Shown here: in pieces, positions 32,573 through 49,377 of the stretch
Position numbering within the stretch: the stretch's first letter is position 1
Layout: each line of letters starts with the position of its first letter
Source of the DNA: Ipomoea triloba
Taxonomy: Eukaryota; Streptophyta; Magnoliopsida; Solanales; Convolvulaceae
Direction of reading: 5' to 3'
Length of the DNA: 64,000 nt
NCBI RefSeq assembly: GCF_003576645.1
Contig: NC_044930.1
Location: 24,189,706-24,253,705, forward strand
The notes under the pieces: generated by a model
Seen by the model: only the letters and a program-made list of their open reading frames with translations
What the model was told of the DNA's origin: nothing
Database searches by the model: none
Made by a program: the position numbers and the translations under genes

Positions 32573-33075
32573 TTTAAATTGTCTTAAAAATAATATACAT
32601 AAGCAAACCAATAATAACAACAACAACAAAGGGGAGCCGTTTGTATATATTGGATTTTTCGCATCGGAAATGAAAGAAAGAGAGGCGTTGAGCTCCTTTA
32701 TTGAATGAGCTGAAATGCTTTAAGACTCAGGGGAGCCGTTTGTATATATTGGATTTTTTCGCATCGGAAATGAAAGAAAGATAGGCGTTGAGCTCCTTTA
32801 TTGAAGGAGCTTTTTATATTTTAATTTTAATTGACTTAAAAGTAATATACATAAGCAAACCAATAATAACAACAACAAAGGGGAGCCGTTTGTATATATT
32901 GGATTTTTCGCATCGGAAATGAAAGAAAGAGAGGCGTTGAGCTCCTTTTTGAAGGAGCTGAAATGCTTTAAGACTCAGGGGAGCCGTTTGTATATATTGG
33001 ATTTTTTCGCATCGGAAATGAAAGAAAGAGAGGCGTTGAGCTCCTTTATTGAAGGAGCTGAAATGCTTTAAGACT
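32573..33075. repeat. Higher-order tandem repeat of about 98-bp units
   Basis: Four copies of a unit starting GGGAGCCGTTTGTATATATT and containing CGCATCGGAAATGAAAGAAA and GGCGTTGAGCTCC lie at about 32631, 32730, 32880 and 32978. A spacer with AAGCAAACCAATAATAACAACAAC precedes copies 1 and 3, so a two-unit block of about 248 bp was itself duplicated. There is no sign of coding. Confidence 0.8.
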
Positions 33076-33079
33076 CTTA

Positions 33080-34930
33080 TGTTAAAGGAATATTGGATTT
33101 AAGACTCCTCTATTATAGGAGCCGAAATGCCTTCAAATATTGCAGTGTATTTTTTTTCTTGTTTAAGGGCATTTTGGAAAAATAATTTTCTTTCTCAAAA
33201 CACCATTCTCAAATCCGGTTACACACATCATTTTGAGATTGCTGCTCCAAATCGTTGAATACCAAACATTTGCTTCAACATTTTGATTGAGTCAAAACTT
33301 TGAAGTTGATTAGATACGCCATAATTTGGTGGATATGCCATGAACCAAACAAGGCTTAATTTAAAGGATGAATATCATTATTAGGAAACAAAAAATTATT
33401 TATAGATTCTCATGACGGAAAACACTCACCACATGTCATGATCTTTTTGATAGAAGAAAAAGAAACAAATAAAATTGTGACCCTTTTTTTTTGTGTGTGT
33501 ATTCTATTTATTTGATTCTATGGTGAATGCATATGGTGTTTAATTTTTATATATTTTTTTATTTATTAGATTATGTTGTGTGTGTGTATAATATAACTAG
33601 TTTTATACGCGCATTGCGCGAATGTGTTAATGCCCAATGTTTATATTTAAATAAATATTTGGAAATATATCAATGCAAGATTATATAGGAGAAGTTTATA
33701 CATGGGTAATTGAATGTCGAATTTTTTATTTAAATATCTAACTCAAAGTATATGAATCCAAGATAATATAGAAAATTCATTATAATTATTACTAAAATAA
33801 ATGTTTGCAACCTTGTAAAATCGATAGTCTAAATATTTGGTCTAAAAATGATAGTCTAAATAAATACTACTTTTAATTTGAATTTTTCTAAGTGTTCTTA
33901 ATTCTCTTTTGAGTAACATTGTCATTATCTTCATCGTTACTATTTGTTCTTTTCATTTTTGTTGGTAGTGTGTTATTTGCAATTCGGATATTGTTGGTAG
34001 CATAGCAACGAGATTATGATATAAGAGCTATGGGCTTTCCTTTAAGTGTTCTGCTTGGGGTTCATTTGGTTCAATCATTATTGTTGAATGAGTTATTGTG
34101 GATAAAGAAATCCCCAGTTTAAGAAAAAAGATTAAATTAATTAATAAAAATTTAAAATATTATGTATTATAAAGATATTAAAAGGTAGTTTCTCGCTTCA
34201 ATTTGTTGGGTAATGGATTATTTGAGTACTTTCATTGTCAACAAATCTCCCAAAGTAGTTAATATGATTAATTTCAAACTATTCTTTTTTATTTTTTCAT
34301 GGTATTAAAGAAATACATATGTATCATTTTTTGGTGTAACTACTAATTTATTAATTAATTCAGTAAGAGTAAAATAGAGTGATTCCGCTTCAATTTGTTG
34401 GGTTATTATTTGAGTACTCTCTTTGTCAACCAATCCCCAAGTAGTTAATATAATTAGCTTCAAATTATTTCAAAATTTTTTTCATAGTATTAGTAAATAA
34501 ATATATAACATTATTTTGTACTATAACTTTGATATTTAATTACAAGATATTGTAAAAATAAGATAATGGACAATGTAATGAATATCAATTGATAAATTTG
34601 AATGTAAAGAATCTTTGCATGAGAGAAAATAAAGACAATATAACTAATAAAATTATTTCTCTTATTTAATTTAATTTTTTGATAATGAATAATTTTTTCA
34701 AATAAAGGTATTGTAGACACATAATTCTAAATTAAAGAAATACATATGTATCATTTTTTGTTGTAGCTACTAATTTATTTAATTTAATAAGAGTAAAATA
34801 GAGTGAGAAACTTAATTATGTCAAATTTGATTGAGATGAGGTCCGAACCTAAAACCTTTCTTATAGAAATTAATGGGTAAGTTAAAAGTTAGCGGAATAT
34901 TAACGGAGAAGAGAATATTTAACGGAAAAC
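33080..34930. other. AT-rich stretch with internal duplications
   Basis: No gene. CGCTTCAATTTGTTGGGT...AGTAGTTAATAT segments recur at about 34193-34300 and 34385-34470. A second pair, AAAGAAATACATATGTATCA to GAGTAAAATAGAGTGA, recurs at about 34308-34383 and 34734-34807. These look like diverged tandem duplications within one repetitive element. Confidence 0.55.
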
Positions 34931-34943
34931 TTAACGGAAAATC

Positions 34944-35110
34944 ATAAAAGTAAGGTTAAATTAGGTAATCTCTATTAATAAAATCATAAAAGTAAGGTTA
35001 AATTAGGTAATCTCTATTAATAATATCATAAAAGTAAGGTTAAATTAGGTAATCTCTATTAATAATATTATAAAAGTAAGGTTAAATTAGGTAATCTCTA
35101 TTAATAATAT
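34944..35110. repeat. Tandem repeat, four units of about 42-43 bp
   Basis: Four head-to-tail copies share CATAAAAGTAAGGTTAAATT and GGTAATCTCTATTAATAA, with only a few changes at the unit junction (AAATCAT, TATCAT, TATTAT). A related TTAAATTGGGTAATG word at 51474 suggests the source repeat exists elsewhere. Confidence 0.85.
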
Positions 35111-35251
35111 TAATCTGAATTATCTTAACCATCTATTTGATTAAATAATTCATCTGAACTATCCATTGATTAAATAATTTGACCGCCATTTTTTCTACCC
35201 ATTTTAGGCCTAACTCTCTTTGGCTCTTATTAGTATAGTAGATATATGGGA

Positions 35252-35480
35252 TATTAACATTTTGGTCCCTCAAATTTTTTTATGAACTGTCAATGTAGTT
35301 CTGGATTTTCAATTTCAACCAATTTGATCTTCAAATTGACAAAGTTTTAAAAATGTAGAAATCACCATTTTGGTCCCTAAAAGTGTTTAATTGGCGAAAT
35401 TTAAACAATTTGATGATCAAATTGGTTGAAATTGAAAAGTAGGGTCTACATTAACAGTTGAGGGACCAAAATGGTGAACA
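35252..35480. mobile_element. MULE-type palindromic MITE
   Basis: The left half (ATTTTGGTCCCTCAAA...TTTCAACCAATTTGATC) and right half (GATCAAATTGGTTGAAA...TTGAGGGACCAAAAT) are inverted copies over roughly 100 bp, with a second ATTTTGGTCCCT near the middle. The termini share the TTTGGTCCCTC core of the MULEs at 20229 and 28647. No coding capacity is seen. Confidence 0.65.
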
Positions 35481-35527
35481 ACTCTATAATATAATATAAT
35501 ACTTATAATATAATATAACATAATATA

Positions 35528-35867
35528 CAATGTTGCTAAAATCCTGCCTAGGCGTCGGCCGACCGCCTAGCGTATCATCATAATCGGTGGTTTAGGCAGC
35601 CGCTTAGTCGGCTAATTAGATATTGTTCTTTTTTTTTTTTGCTTCTTCTTCTTTTTTCAATGAATTATTTCACTCAAAACGATATTGTTTTGAGCAAAAT
35701 AACGCTAAATTGTTCAAACTCTAGATGTTTTTATGTTAATATTTTAGTATTAACTATTAAAGTATTAAATAGTTTATAATTATTAGTCTTACAAATTTTT
35801 AAAAATAAAATAAAAAATATGTTGGCGCCTAGGTACCCCGGGCGCCTAGCAATTTTTTCAACCATGG
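35528..35867. mobile_element. hAT-like element related to 20459-21822
   Basis: TAATATA flanks both ends (35521-35527, 35868-35874). The termini CAATGTTGCTAAAATCCTGC and CAATTTTTTCAACCATGG are imperfect inverses, and GCCTAGGCG/GGGCGCCTAGC palindromic words sit just inside, as in the larger hAT. The interior is AT-rich and non-coding. Confidence 0.65.
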
Positions 35868-35970
35868 TAATATAACTATATTTTAACAATTAGTTTTATG
35901 TGAGGTGGATATATAGTTTAACTTATGACAGAATAGATATTGTTTCGCTAAAGCTCACTGATCATCATAT

Positions 35971-36226
35971 GAATTAATGACCGTTTTGGTCCCTCGATTA
36001 TGTCGTATTATCAAATTGGTCACTCTTAATTTTGACCAATTAAATCCTCAACTATTGATTTCGTAACCATTTTGGTCCTTCGTAATTACACAAATTGATC
36101 CTCGATTAGTTTGACGGAGGACTAAATTGGCCGATTACAAAATCAATAGTTGAGGATTTAATTGGTCAAAATTGATAATCGATAATCAATTTGGTAACTA
36201 CGGCATTGTTGAGGGACCAAAACGGT
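35971..36226. mobile_element. MULE-type palindromic MITE
   Basis: The left end GAATTAATGACCGTTTTGG and the right end CCAAAACGGTTATTAATTC are near-perfect inverses, continuing inward as GTCCCTCGATTAT and its partner. The interior is a long imperfect hairpin (ATCAATAGTTGAGGATTTAATT pairs with its inverse). A 9-bp flank (TCATCATAT against TCATAATAA) matches 7 of 9. Confidence 0.7.
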
Positions 36227-36239
36227 TATTAATTCTCAT

Positions 36240-37690
36240 AATAATAAAGTAAATTTTTTTCTCAATCTTGATCTTTATCAAAAGATTACAATGGATATAT
36301 AAGAAGATTCTTTGTCGGAAATTAATCATTATTCAGATTTATATTTTATGAATATTACTACTATTATTTTTTTTATTTTGGAATTTATTATACATATTAC
36401 GAATATTTGTATTGCTTTAGAGTATTCTGTTGAAAAAAACTTATATCACTCCCGTTTTGGATATTATTAAATGTTCTTCAAAAAAATTTTGTTATTTGTA
36501 TGAATATTTTGTTTGATAACAACTTACACATCATGTTTTTTTTTTAAATAATAATATTATAGTTGTTATAGAATAATATTATTTAAAAATTTTATGTAGA
36601 CTAGTATTTATAATCTTTTAAAAACATATTCCAATTTTATTATTTAAATCAACTATACACTGAAATAATATTTCTAAAATTCATTACTTGAGCGAATCAA
36701 ACAATAGAATACTATTCATTGTCTATTCAATTCCTTATAGAATAGCATTCGTATCCCATTGAAATTCGAACCAAACATGTTGTAAGAATACTTGTAGCAT
36801 TACTTTTTAGTTTTTAAGAAACATTTAACTAATTTGAGTTAAAAACTACAAAGCATCATTGTATGAACACATTGATTTTTTTCTTATATAGCGGAATAAA
36901 AAAATAAAATAAACAACACAGTTAAAGAAACAATGGTCATCCCACACTCACACTATCCGTTATTAGAAGCGAGTTAGCCCCACCAATGAAATCTTCACAA
37001 TTCACAAACTAATATGTCCCACAATCACGTGTGTTACCATCTAGTTTGCATGAAAAATAACGTATCCATGATATGATTAACGTAACAACTTCAACCATCC
37101 TTGCCAGCTAATGAATTGCTATAATGATATGCAAATGCGGATTCCTCACGTTACATCTATACATCCCCCCCTCCCCTCCTCCCCCAACGAATCACTTTTG
37201 AGTTCACACAGTGCTGCATCCTCTATTCCAACATTACAACAATCCATGATAAATATATCAATGTTTTACCGACATGCTTGCTGTAAAAATTAACAAGAGG
37301 ACAATGTTACGCGAATATACATTTTTAAAATTTCTATTACATAAATAATTTATGAAGGAAATTAGTCAATTAACAAATATCGGATAAATATAAGTAAAAG
37401 TGATATTATATTTCTCTCCTGGAATTACCTTTTTACATGCATTTTCTTATGCTATACTATTGATTAGCTCATTTTTTATATTTGATTAATAAATATACAT
37501 CTCCTCGTAGTTGAGTCAGTCAATATATAATGAACATGAAGAATTTATTATCGCACTAATATGCAAATATCAATGTGTAATTTAGGAGGAGAAAATATTA
37601 AATTTTGAAAAACATAAATTTGATATATATTACATGTCAAATTGTCACGTAATATGTAATGAAAAAGTGTAATTTAGAGAGCATTGTCAC
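36240..37690. other. Gene-free AT-rich stretch upstream of the CDKA gene
   Basis: No gene is visible. The short frame at about 37111-37293 is low complexity (C/T runs near 37160-37190). The sequence becomes pyrimidine-rich from about 37795, where the CDKA leader begins. Confidence 0.5.
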
Positions 37691-37799
37691 TATTCAGTAA
37701 TACTTTTTTTGACTGGTGGCCAGTTAATTTAGACCAGATAGTCCAACTACCCATCAAACAGGTGTTAAAAGCCCAACCCTATACCCACACATACTCGCA

Positions 37800-38673
37800 C
37801 TCTCTCTCGGCCTTATATCACTCTTTCTCTGTTTCTCCTACTTTTGTCACTCCTCTTTGTTCGATCTCTGGTAAGTCTTCTCAATCTCTCTCTACCGATT
37901 CTCAGTTTTCCTGCGCTTCATTCTTACAGGTATGGATATGTGCGTATTGATGTGTGTTGTTACACTCAGACGTGTGTATGCATTTTGTGTTATCGTATCT
38001 AGTTTTTGCTTGATTTTGTTTGGTGGTTTAAGCGATTGTGATGTTTCCTTTACGGTCTGCATTTGCTTGCTAAGGAATCGGAGAAAACAATTGAAAATTG
38101 CATTTCGAGTAATTGGACTGATCCGTGGACTAATCGGAGTTGGTGTGCGTGTTTTGTTGTTTTGATTGTGTTTGGAGGCATTTGTGTTGCACGATCGGGA
38201 AATGTGTCATGATCATCTCGTATATGATGTGTAAATTGAGGATGTTTTTGTATGTATTTTTGCCTTGAAATGGAATGCTAGGAGCTCATAGCTAATGTTC
38301 TAGCATTTGTGGCAGTAACGTTGAAATGTATGTTTAATTTGATTCTCAAATCAAAGTGTGCAAGTATATGCTCACACCTTTTAGAGTTATGAAGAGTGGA
38401 TGTGCTCAACTTTTTCACTTTGGTTGGTGTTGCAAAATTTTGGTTGAATATCTCCCCTTTTAAAAGGACTTGATTAATTTACCTGTTTTAGGAATATACA
38501 CACTTTGGACTGTTAATATACTATACATGTTGAAATTCATAGAAAATGCATCTGTTTTTTTACAAATCTGCTACTTAATTGTGTTTGGATTTCTTTCCCA
38601 CTTGGCTTTTGTTGTGAAACCTTTTCTCCTTTGCTCCCTTTTTGTTTCAGCTATATTATTCATCGCTGCCCAT
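37800..38673 (+). promoter_or_regulatory. CDKA 5' leader with an intron
   Basis: A CT-rich segment (about 37795-37870) has the look of a plant 5' untranslated exon. It ends CTCTG|GTAAGT at 37871, a perfect donor. A matching acceptor, TTTTGTTTCAG at 38650, precedes the exon holding the CDKA ATG at 38674, giving a leader intron of about 780 bp. Leader introns are common in plant housekeeping and cell-cycle genes and can raise expression. The transcription start is not determined. Confidence 0.6.
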
Positions 38674-42985
<4,312 letters not shown>

Positions 42986-44025
42986 AATTTAGTTCTATCC
43001 TGAATACATGTGTAAAGCGGAATGCAGTCTACCTTTTTTTTGTTTTGTGGGCCAATATATATTAGTGGTTTATCGAGTTGTCAACTTGTCATCATGCCCT
43101 CTCTTGGTTAAGGATTGTTCTGGTACAATTATTTTTTTTCCTGTAATTTTCAGTTCAATATTCTTGTAAGAATATGCTTGTTCAAAGACACTGAATTGTT
43201 TTATCCTCTTGAATAGATTGATTTTGTGTGCCACCTTATTGTTGTACTCAGTTCAATTGTCTGGAAAGTCAGTGTTCTTGATTGTTTACATTTTGTGTTG
43301 TGTCATTATTTTATTCGTTGGACTGACTGGTAGAAACTAAATCCTAACTTCTAAGATTTGCACAGCCACTAGTTGTGTTTGAGCTTTGAGGCATTTGCTC
43401 GATCTTGGAATAATGGCTAAATATATTTTGTCTATAAAGTACTTTCCACAGGTCTAGTTGATGTGGCTTGAGTAATTTGCCCGTGAAATTACAAATATGC
43501 TGTTATTGCCATGGTGTCTGAGCTTCTGTTCAAACTTTCCCTTCCAGATTGAGGTACCTTGAGCTAAACTCTCTCTTCAGAGTTATTATGCCTGAGAAAT
43601 TCTGTTCTGATACAAACAGACTATCTACCCATTTTTTGTTTGATAATGTCTATAAAGCATGCTAGTAAGTAGTACTTATTTATTCTGGTATGAAAATGTC
43701 AAATGGACAAAATGAGTAGACTGTTAGTTGTACATATTTGTAAGTTGTAACAGATACACATTACAGATGAAATTACAACAAATTTTTATTTTTAGGCATT
43801 ACATACTTACGGATATGGTTACATACACCTTCATTGTGAAATTGATACAAAAGCCTATATAAACACACATATTTGTACTACATTAACTTTAAAAATAGAT
43901 TCTGAGAAACAATACACAGAAATAGGGACTACATTATTGGCCCTTTAAAGTGACAGCACACAGAAAGTAGAATTATTATAAAATTATATAGGATCTATCA
44001 GTGGTTGTAGCCAAGCCTGATTGGT
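42986..44025. other. Intergenic region between the convergent CDKA and Aux/IAA genes
   Basis: This segment of about 1.04 kb contains the 3' untranslated regions of both genes. I see no further gene. Confidence 0.6.
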
Positions 44026-45359
44026 TCAAAAGTTCCCCAGCTTGGCTCTGCTAACTGAAACCAACCAAAACCCCATCTTAATACACTTAATTGAAGTGCA
44101 TCGAATTATCTAGCATTAAAATTAAAAAAAAAAAAAAACTTACTGTACAGTGCAGAAACTTCGGACTTCTTCAATAGGCGCAGCCTCTTAGCCGAAGATA
44201 TAAACATGCTGTAAACATATTTGTTTATAGAACCAAGTAAGACTATGAATTATATATTAGCCAATCTAGAGCATATAGTACATGGATCACCCCATAAGAT
44301 TTTGTGAATTTGTTTATAGAACCAAGTAAGACTATGAATTATATTAGCCAATCTAGAGCATATAGTACATGGATCGCCCCATAAGACTTTGTGAGCTCTC
44401 CAATTGCTTGGTTAAGACTTAAGAGTCCTAGGTGAATAGGTCATATCATATGAGGTGTGTGCACAAAGCTGGTTAATGAATGAGTCAGCCTCTTTGGGTA
44501 ACCTTGAGAAATGAACGAACTGTGACCCTATAAATTGCTTAGATACCGTAATATGCAGTCCTTTTTGATATTCAGTAGAGTATAGTATTGCTATGGAATT
44601 AGTGAAGTTATAAGTGAGAAAAACTAGTGCTTACTGCCAGGGAACATCACCAACTAGCATTCTGTCTCCTTCCTCATCTTCATAAACTAGTGTATATTCC
44701 TTGCTTCCTGTTATTCCACTGTCAGCTTGTGCAGTTGCTTTATTTCCCTCTAGATCAGCCAAATCATCTCTTTGAGCTAGAACCAAAAATGAAAATTAAA
44801 AATAGAAGTCAGATAGAATGGTGTTGGCTTTCTGTGATATGTTGTTTTTGAGATTACCAGCAAGAAGTCCTGTGAAGAGTGCATCAACACCTGAGTAGAG
44901 TGCTTCATAATTGTCATAAACTGTCAGATCAACTTTTCTTCCTATGGGGACACCCTCCATGTTAACCTTCACAAACAGAGCATCTCTAGGCTTTTCTGAG
45001 CTACCATCATCTTTCTCCTCCGTGATCATACTAGTCATCTTTGGGCTTGTTTGCTTCAGAGAACCACTAGCTGTAGCGTTTTTTCTAGACGAACGAACTG
45101 GGGGCCACCCGATGACTGGGCTCTTCTCGAGCCTGCAGTTTTTGGCGCTCCTTTGATCTTGTGCAGGCGAAGTCCTATTTGTACCTTCATGTAATATCCC
45201 TCTTTTGGCTCCAGGAAGAGAAAGCAGAGGAGGTTGTTCTTGCCCCGGAGGAGCAAGCCTAAGCTCGAGCTTTCTATTCTCTAAGATTTCATGTTTTCCA
45301 TTGCTCTCACTCGCGGTTCCTTTAGGGATCGCATAGAGAAACTTGGAAATCTCTTCCAT
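44026..45359 (-). CDS. Aux/IAA auxin-response repressor (IAA26/IAA18-like)
   Basis: Four minus-strand coding exons (45359-44858, 44776-44635, 44208-44144, 44054-44026) join in frame to 245 residues with GT-AG introns. Domain I is an EAR repression motif, LELRLAPPG (31-39), which recruits TOPLESS. Domain II is VIGWPPVRSSRKN (82-94), the degron bound by TIR1/AFB with auxin; the GWPPV core is intact, so turnover should be auxin-dependent. Domains III-IV form the PB1 fold: LFVKVNMEG with the basic-face lysine and VPIGRKVDL, then YTLVYEDEEGDRML with the acidic OPCA face, GDVPW and KRLRLLKKSE as the basic NLS tail. The start MEEISKFLYAIPKG resembles the IAA26/PAP1 group; the subgroup is inference. 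The product acts in the nucleus on ARF factors. The last exon codes for only nine residues and the stop. Confidence 0.95.
44219..44400. repeat. Tandem duplication in an Aux/IAA intron
   Basis: Two copies of about 90 bp, starting TTTGTTTATAGAACCAAGTA and containing GCATATAGTACATGGATC, lie head to tail in the intron between coding exons 2 and 3 (44209-44634). They differ by a 2-bp indel and a few substitutions. Splice sites are not affected. Confidence 0.85.
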
Positions 45360-45396
45360 TCTGTTGTTTTATAGATCGAGAAAAATTGAAGGAGAA

Positions 45397-45402
45397 GAGA
45401 CA
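45397..45402 (-). promoter_or_regulatory. AuxRE (TGTCTC) near the Aux/IAA start
   Basis: TGTCTC on the minus strand, the canonical ARF-binding auxin response element, lies about 40 bp upstream of the ATG and downstream of the TATA box, so within the leader. Aux/IAA genes are typically auxin-induced through such elements. A single hexamer can occur by chance. Confidence 0.45.
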
Positions 45403-45460
45403 GTTGTGTGAAGGTGAAAGAGTAGTATGAAGTGAAATATGTAGTTTGTGTTGCTTTCAT

Positions 45461-45470
45461 AGATATATAG
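45461..45470 (-). promoter_or_regulatory. TATA box of the Aux/IAA gene
   Basis: CTATATATCT on the minus strand lies about 105 bp upstream of the ATG. It is followed by a C/T/A-rich leader (about 45440-45360) typical of plant genes. Confidence 0.6.
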
Positions 45471-45539
45471 GATAGTTCTTTTCCTGTTACCAATTCCCTT
45501 TTGGTACATGTCAAAGGTTGGTTGTGTACAGAACTACAG

Positions 45540-48500
45540 GAAGTAAGGTTAGATCATTATTCATTCTTTTAGATTAGACAGGATGCCAGGAGGCTCATTC
45601 TATACATACAGCAGTCATACACTGCACTTTTATTATGTGGGTGGACGGGATTTTGGAGATCACACCGTCCAACAATGGTGGAGGCTATAGAAATAAGTTT
45701 AGTAAGCTTCAATTAGAAAATACCATGGGCAAACGGTTCGAATCTAAAATAATATATTATAGATCAAAATACAATACTGATTAATTAGATGAGATACGAA
45801 TATTCTATTGTATTTTGAAATGTATGCAGAGTCATTTCATTTGGCACACTATCAATGGTGCTTCCAAATCATGGATGGTATGAAATGATGCTACTAAATT
45901 ATGCATGTTAAGTCATAACATTAATCTTAAAATTAATTAATAATTATGCATGTTAAGTAATAACATTAATAATCATTAAAAGTTTTGCAAATTTCTAGTA
46001 TGATGGACAAGCCATGTTTTCAACAAGTAATCAAATAAATAGTTTTAAAAAAAATAATTGGGCTGTTTAGTCAACTGATTCTAGCGCCTTATGTAGTTCT
46101 TCCACTACTGTCTAAGATATTTTCTTGTATAATGACTATAAGTTTAACATTCTTGTATAATGACTCTGTTATTATGAAACATTTCCTACTAAATGGTAGT
46201 TAAATAAATTTTAAAAAAATCATGTTTTCTTTGGATACATTGTAACATTGAGATTTTTTTTCTTATTTTAATGAGCTCAACCCAAGTGATGATGGGAAAT
46301 CTTTTAACTAAACCCACATTGCAAAAAGATTTACTTTTGATAGAAGAGAAGGTGGATTGACCTTTTTAGTCTTCTTGCTAATCCATGCATCCCCTCCTCA
46401 TAGCAACAATAAAAAAAAAGGAAATAAGATTCTGATCTGAAGCACTAGCTAAATGTGGCAATATATATGGTAGGGTATTTTGTCAGTCTTTTGGTTGGTC
46501 TTCCACTGAGAGACTAAATGGTCAAATGGCTAATGAGAACACATTCAATTCTATTACTAGTACTACTATTCCTGTACTGTTAAGCTTTTGTAGTTGGAGA
46601 AGGTGAACAGGGGAAAAGTGAAACAATCACACTGCATGTGAGATAGTATATATCTCTCTATACTAGGGATGCCATTATTTGTGATTTGTGCCACATTGCA
46701 TTCTCTCTACTGTTCTTTTGCATCTTTTGCATGTGCTTATGATTATTCTTTTTGGTGTCTGTAAATCGGCCACCATCCGGTTTTGTCTCATATTACAAAA
46801 AGCCTGCATGCACCAATATGATGCAAGAATATATATGATGGCAGTTTGATTTATGATAAAGAATTTATAAGGAATAAAATTTAAGTTTCATGAAATCAAA
46901 ATGATGGTCAGTGTTTGATTGGTGGGTGTGATATGCTTTATAATTGAAACTCGAAGGAATTCATTTTTTCCATCAATTAAGAATTTTTTTAACTTTAAAA
47001 TTTGAAAGTCCGATCCTATCAACCAAATAAGTTGTTAGAGCATTCGTTCTGATTAGTTGGGTTTTTGGGTGTCAACAAGGAGATAGGGAGGAGAAAAAAG
47101 AAAAGAAAATAGAAAAAAAAGTGAGCTTTTCTTACGAGCCCAAAGGGTCCATGGAAGACACACTCTCGTTGGAAGTGCGAGGTAACCACAAATTTTTTAT
47201 TATTATTATCAAAAACTGTGAAAAATTAACCCTTCTTGTAGTGGACTGAGCCCCCTCCACCAATCTCTTTCTTTCTCATCCACCTCATGTGATTTGCCTC
47301 ATAAATGGGGGGAAACTCATTAATGGAGTTGCCCTAATTTGAAAATTTGGATGGTTACATTTTATATGTTTATAGGATTTACGTTTTAAACTTCTCTAAA
47401 TAGCTCATACAATAGGTTAATTTAAACAAGTTCAATTCTAAATCACCTGTAGTGTAAATTAAAATGATTCGCATTAGTAATGCGTTATTATATATGTGTA
47501 CCTTTTTTTTTTGAAAACATATATGTGTACCTTATTCAACATGAACTTTTAAAATTCAAAACCCCATCTAACCCATTATTTGGTTTGTAATGTCACATGT
47601 TACAACAAACATCGTATATTTTGCAAATTAAAATTGTATGTCATTCTTTGCATTTAGGAGCAAAAGCTAAGTAAGGATGGGAAGAAAGATATATATTTTT
47701 TCAGACCATAAAGCTTCTTGAGCAGGTCCGTACCAAACTAATCTCCATTCGCACCGTACCGATCTAATTAAAGGACAAAGTGCTGGCCAGTTTGATTTTT
47801 TATACGAGAAAGAGTTTGAACTCCCGACCTCTTTTAATGAATGAGAGTGCATAGCAATTCACCCCAACCAAGCTGATCAGGGAAGAAAGATATTTGTGGA
47901 TGCTTCGTCAGCAGGAGGAACAAAATAACATGCGAGCTTCCGAAAATTTTGCCAAATAATTAAAATATAAATCACTTTTTGATGATGGAAGGCATTGACA
48001 AAGCAGGCTTTCAATTCAATTGAAGCTGGTGAATAAAAGCAAACTAAGCACGCGTTGCATATTTGATGGATGAGTAGGATGCCTCCTGTCCTCTGTTTTT
48101 CTACCATAGTGCATTTTTAGCTTTTTCCATTTCTCTCTCTAATCTCTCTCCCCATTCAAACTTCAATGGAGGCAATGGAGAAGTTCAATGAATATTCACA
48201 CCAAATATAATAATATTTCCCATGTCCGTTACACCTTTCACCACTACATATTATTTGTTGATGGGTTTGTTTTGCTACAAGGGTTATGATTAAACATTCA
48301 TTTAACTAAGTAATAATTAGTTAAACATTTATAAGTAATAAACTAGCAATTGTTTAATAGTTTGCTAAGGGTTTTTTTAAAGTGTTAATGCTGTTATTGG
48401 AAAGTGAATTTTGCCAAAGTAATGATGTAAAAACTTGATCTCGAATGTCTGGTTGGGTACTGAGGCCCTTTGTTTATACAGTTGCATATTTCATCTCCTA

Positions 48501-48720
48501 GCTACAATCAATAAGAAAGGAGCTGAGAACTCTGCTTGATATAGATGATGTGTAGGCTGTGCATAATTTGGTAAAAAATTGATTAATTGATTGAACCGAC
48601 AAATTTCAGTTACATTAATCATTTTTTTAGCTGAAATATTTTAGTTCGATTAATGATTGACGATTTTTAAAAATTTTAGTTATAAATTAATTCAATTTGA
48701 AAGTATCAGTTAGCCGAACT
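45540..48720. other. Gene-free region upstream of the Aux/IAA gene
   Basis: No further gene is supportable. A segment at about 47760-47860 contains GAGTTTGAACTCCCGACCTC, resembling the box-B region of a tRNA-derived SINE in reverse, but no box A can be placed. A few AT-rich duplications (for example CATGTTAAGTAATAACATTAAT near 45900-45970) occur. Confidence 0.5.
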
Positions 48721-48739
48721 ATTAGTGTGTGTGTGTGTA

Positions 48740-49334
48740 TATGGATTCCCGTGTGGTTGATTGGCTCAGGTGCGATTGTGTGGTTAAATCTGAGCCATTG
48801 ATTTTGTCTAAATCAATGTTAAGGATTAACACTGATAAAAAAAATATAAAAAAAACGCTGTGAAAATTTGGCCTTTTTGTATTTAAGTCAAATTTAAGGT
48901 GCGCGATTTTTCTTCTTAGAATGCATGATTTTTGTGCGTAAGGTGAGTGATTTTTGTACTGTATAGCTTAAGGTGCGTCAGGTGTTGAAAACTTAAGTGC
49001 ACGATCTAAAGCTTTAGGTGCATGGTTTTCCTTCCTAAGGTGAGTGATTTTTCTTCTTAAGGTATGTGGTTTGTGTGCTTAAGGTAAGTCAGTTGTTAAA
49101 ACTTAAGGTGCGTCGGCCTAAAGCTTTAGGTGCACGGTTTTCCTTTTGTGTGATTTGTATGCTTAAGGTGCGCTAGTTGTTGAAACTTAAGGTGCTTGGT
49201 TTGTGTGTTTAAAGTGTGTCATTTTAATGTTTAAGGTACATGGCTTGTATATTTAATTTGCGTCATTTTAATGCTTAAGGCGCGTCTTTTTGAGTAAACC
49301 GCACTAGAGCAAGTTCCCATACCAGAACTCATCC

Positions 49335-49335
<1 letters not shown>
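48740..49335. mobile_element. Non-coding element with a degenerate CTTAAGGTGCGT minisatellite
   Basis: The ends TATATGGATTCCCGTGTGG and CCATACCAGAACTCATCCATATA are loosely inverted next to (TA)n. From about 48895 to 49290 the sequence is an irregular array of CTTAAGGTGCGTGATTTT-like units of 20-30 bp, about 15 copies with varied spacing. No coding capacity is seen. The superfamily is not assigned. Confidence 0.55.

Positions 49336-49339
<4 letters not shown>

Positions 49340-49377
<38 letters not shown>

Noticed and set aside
34944..35110. CRISPR-like regular repeat
   Set aside because: Units are directly adjacent with no unique spacers, and the DNA is plant nuclear; it is a simple tandem repeat.
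47760..47860. SINE in the region upstream of the Aux/IAA gene
   Set aside because: Only a box-B-like GAACTCCCGACC segment is visible; no box A, tail or target duplication could be placed.
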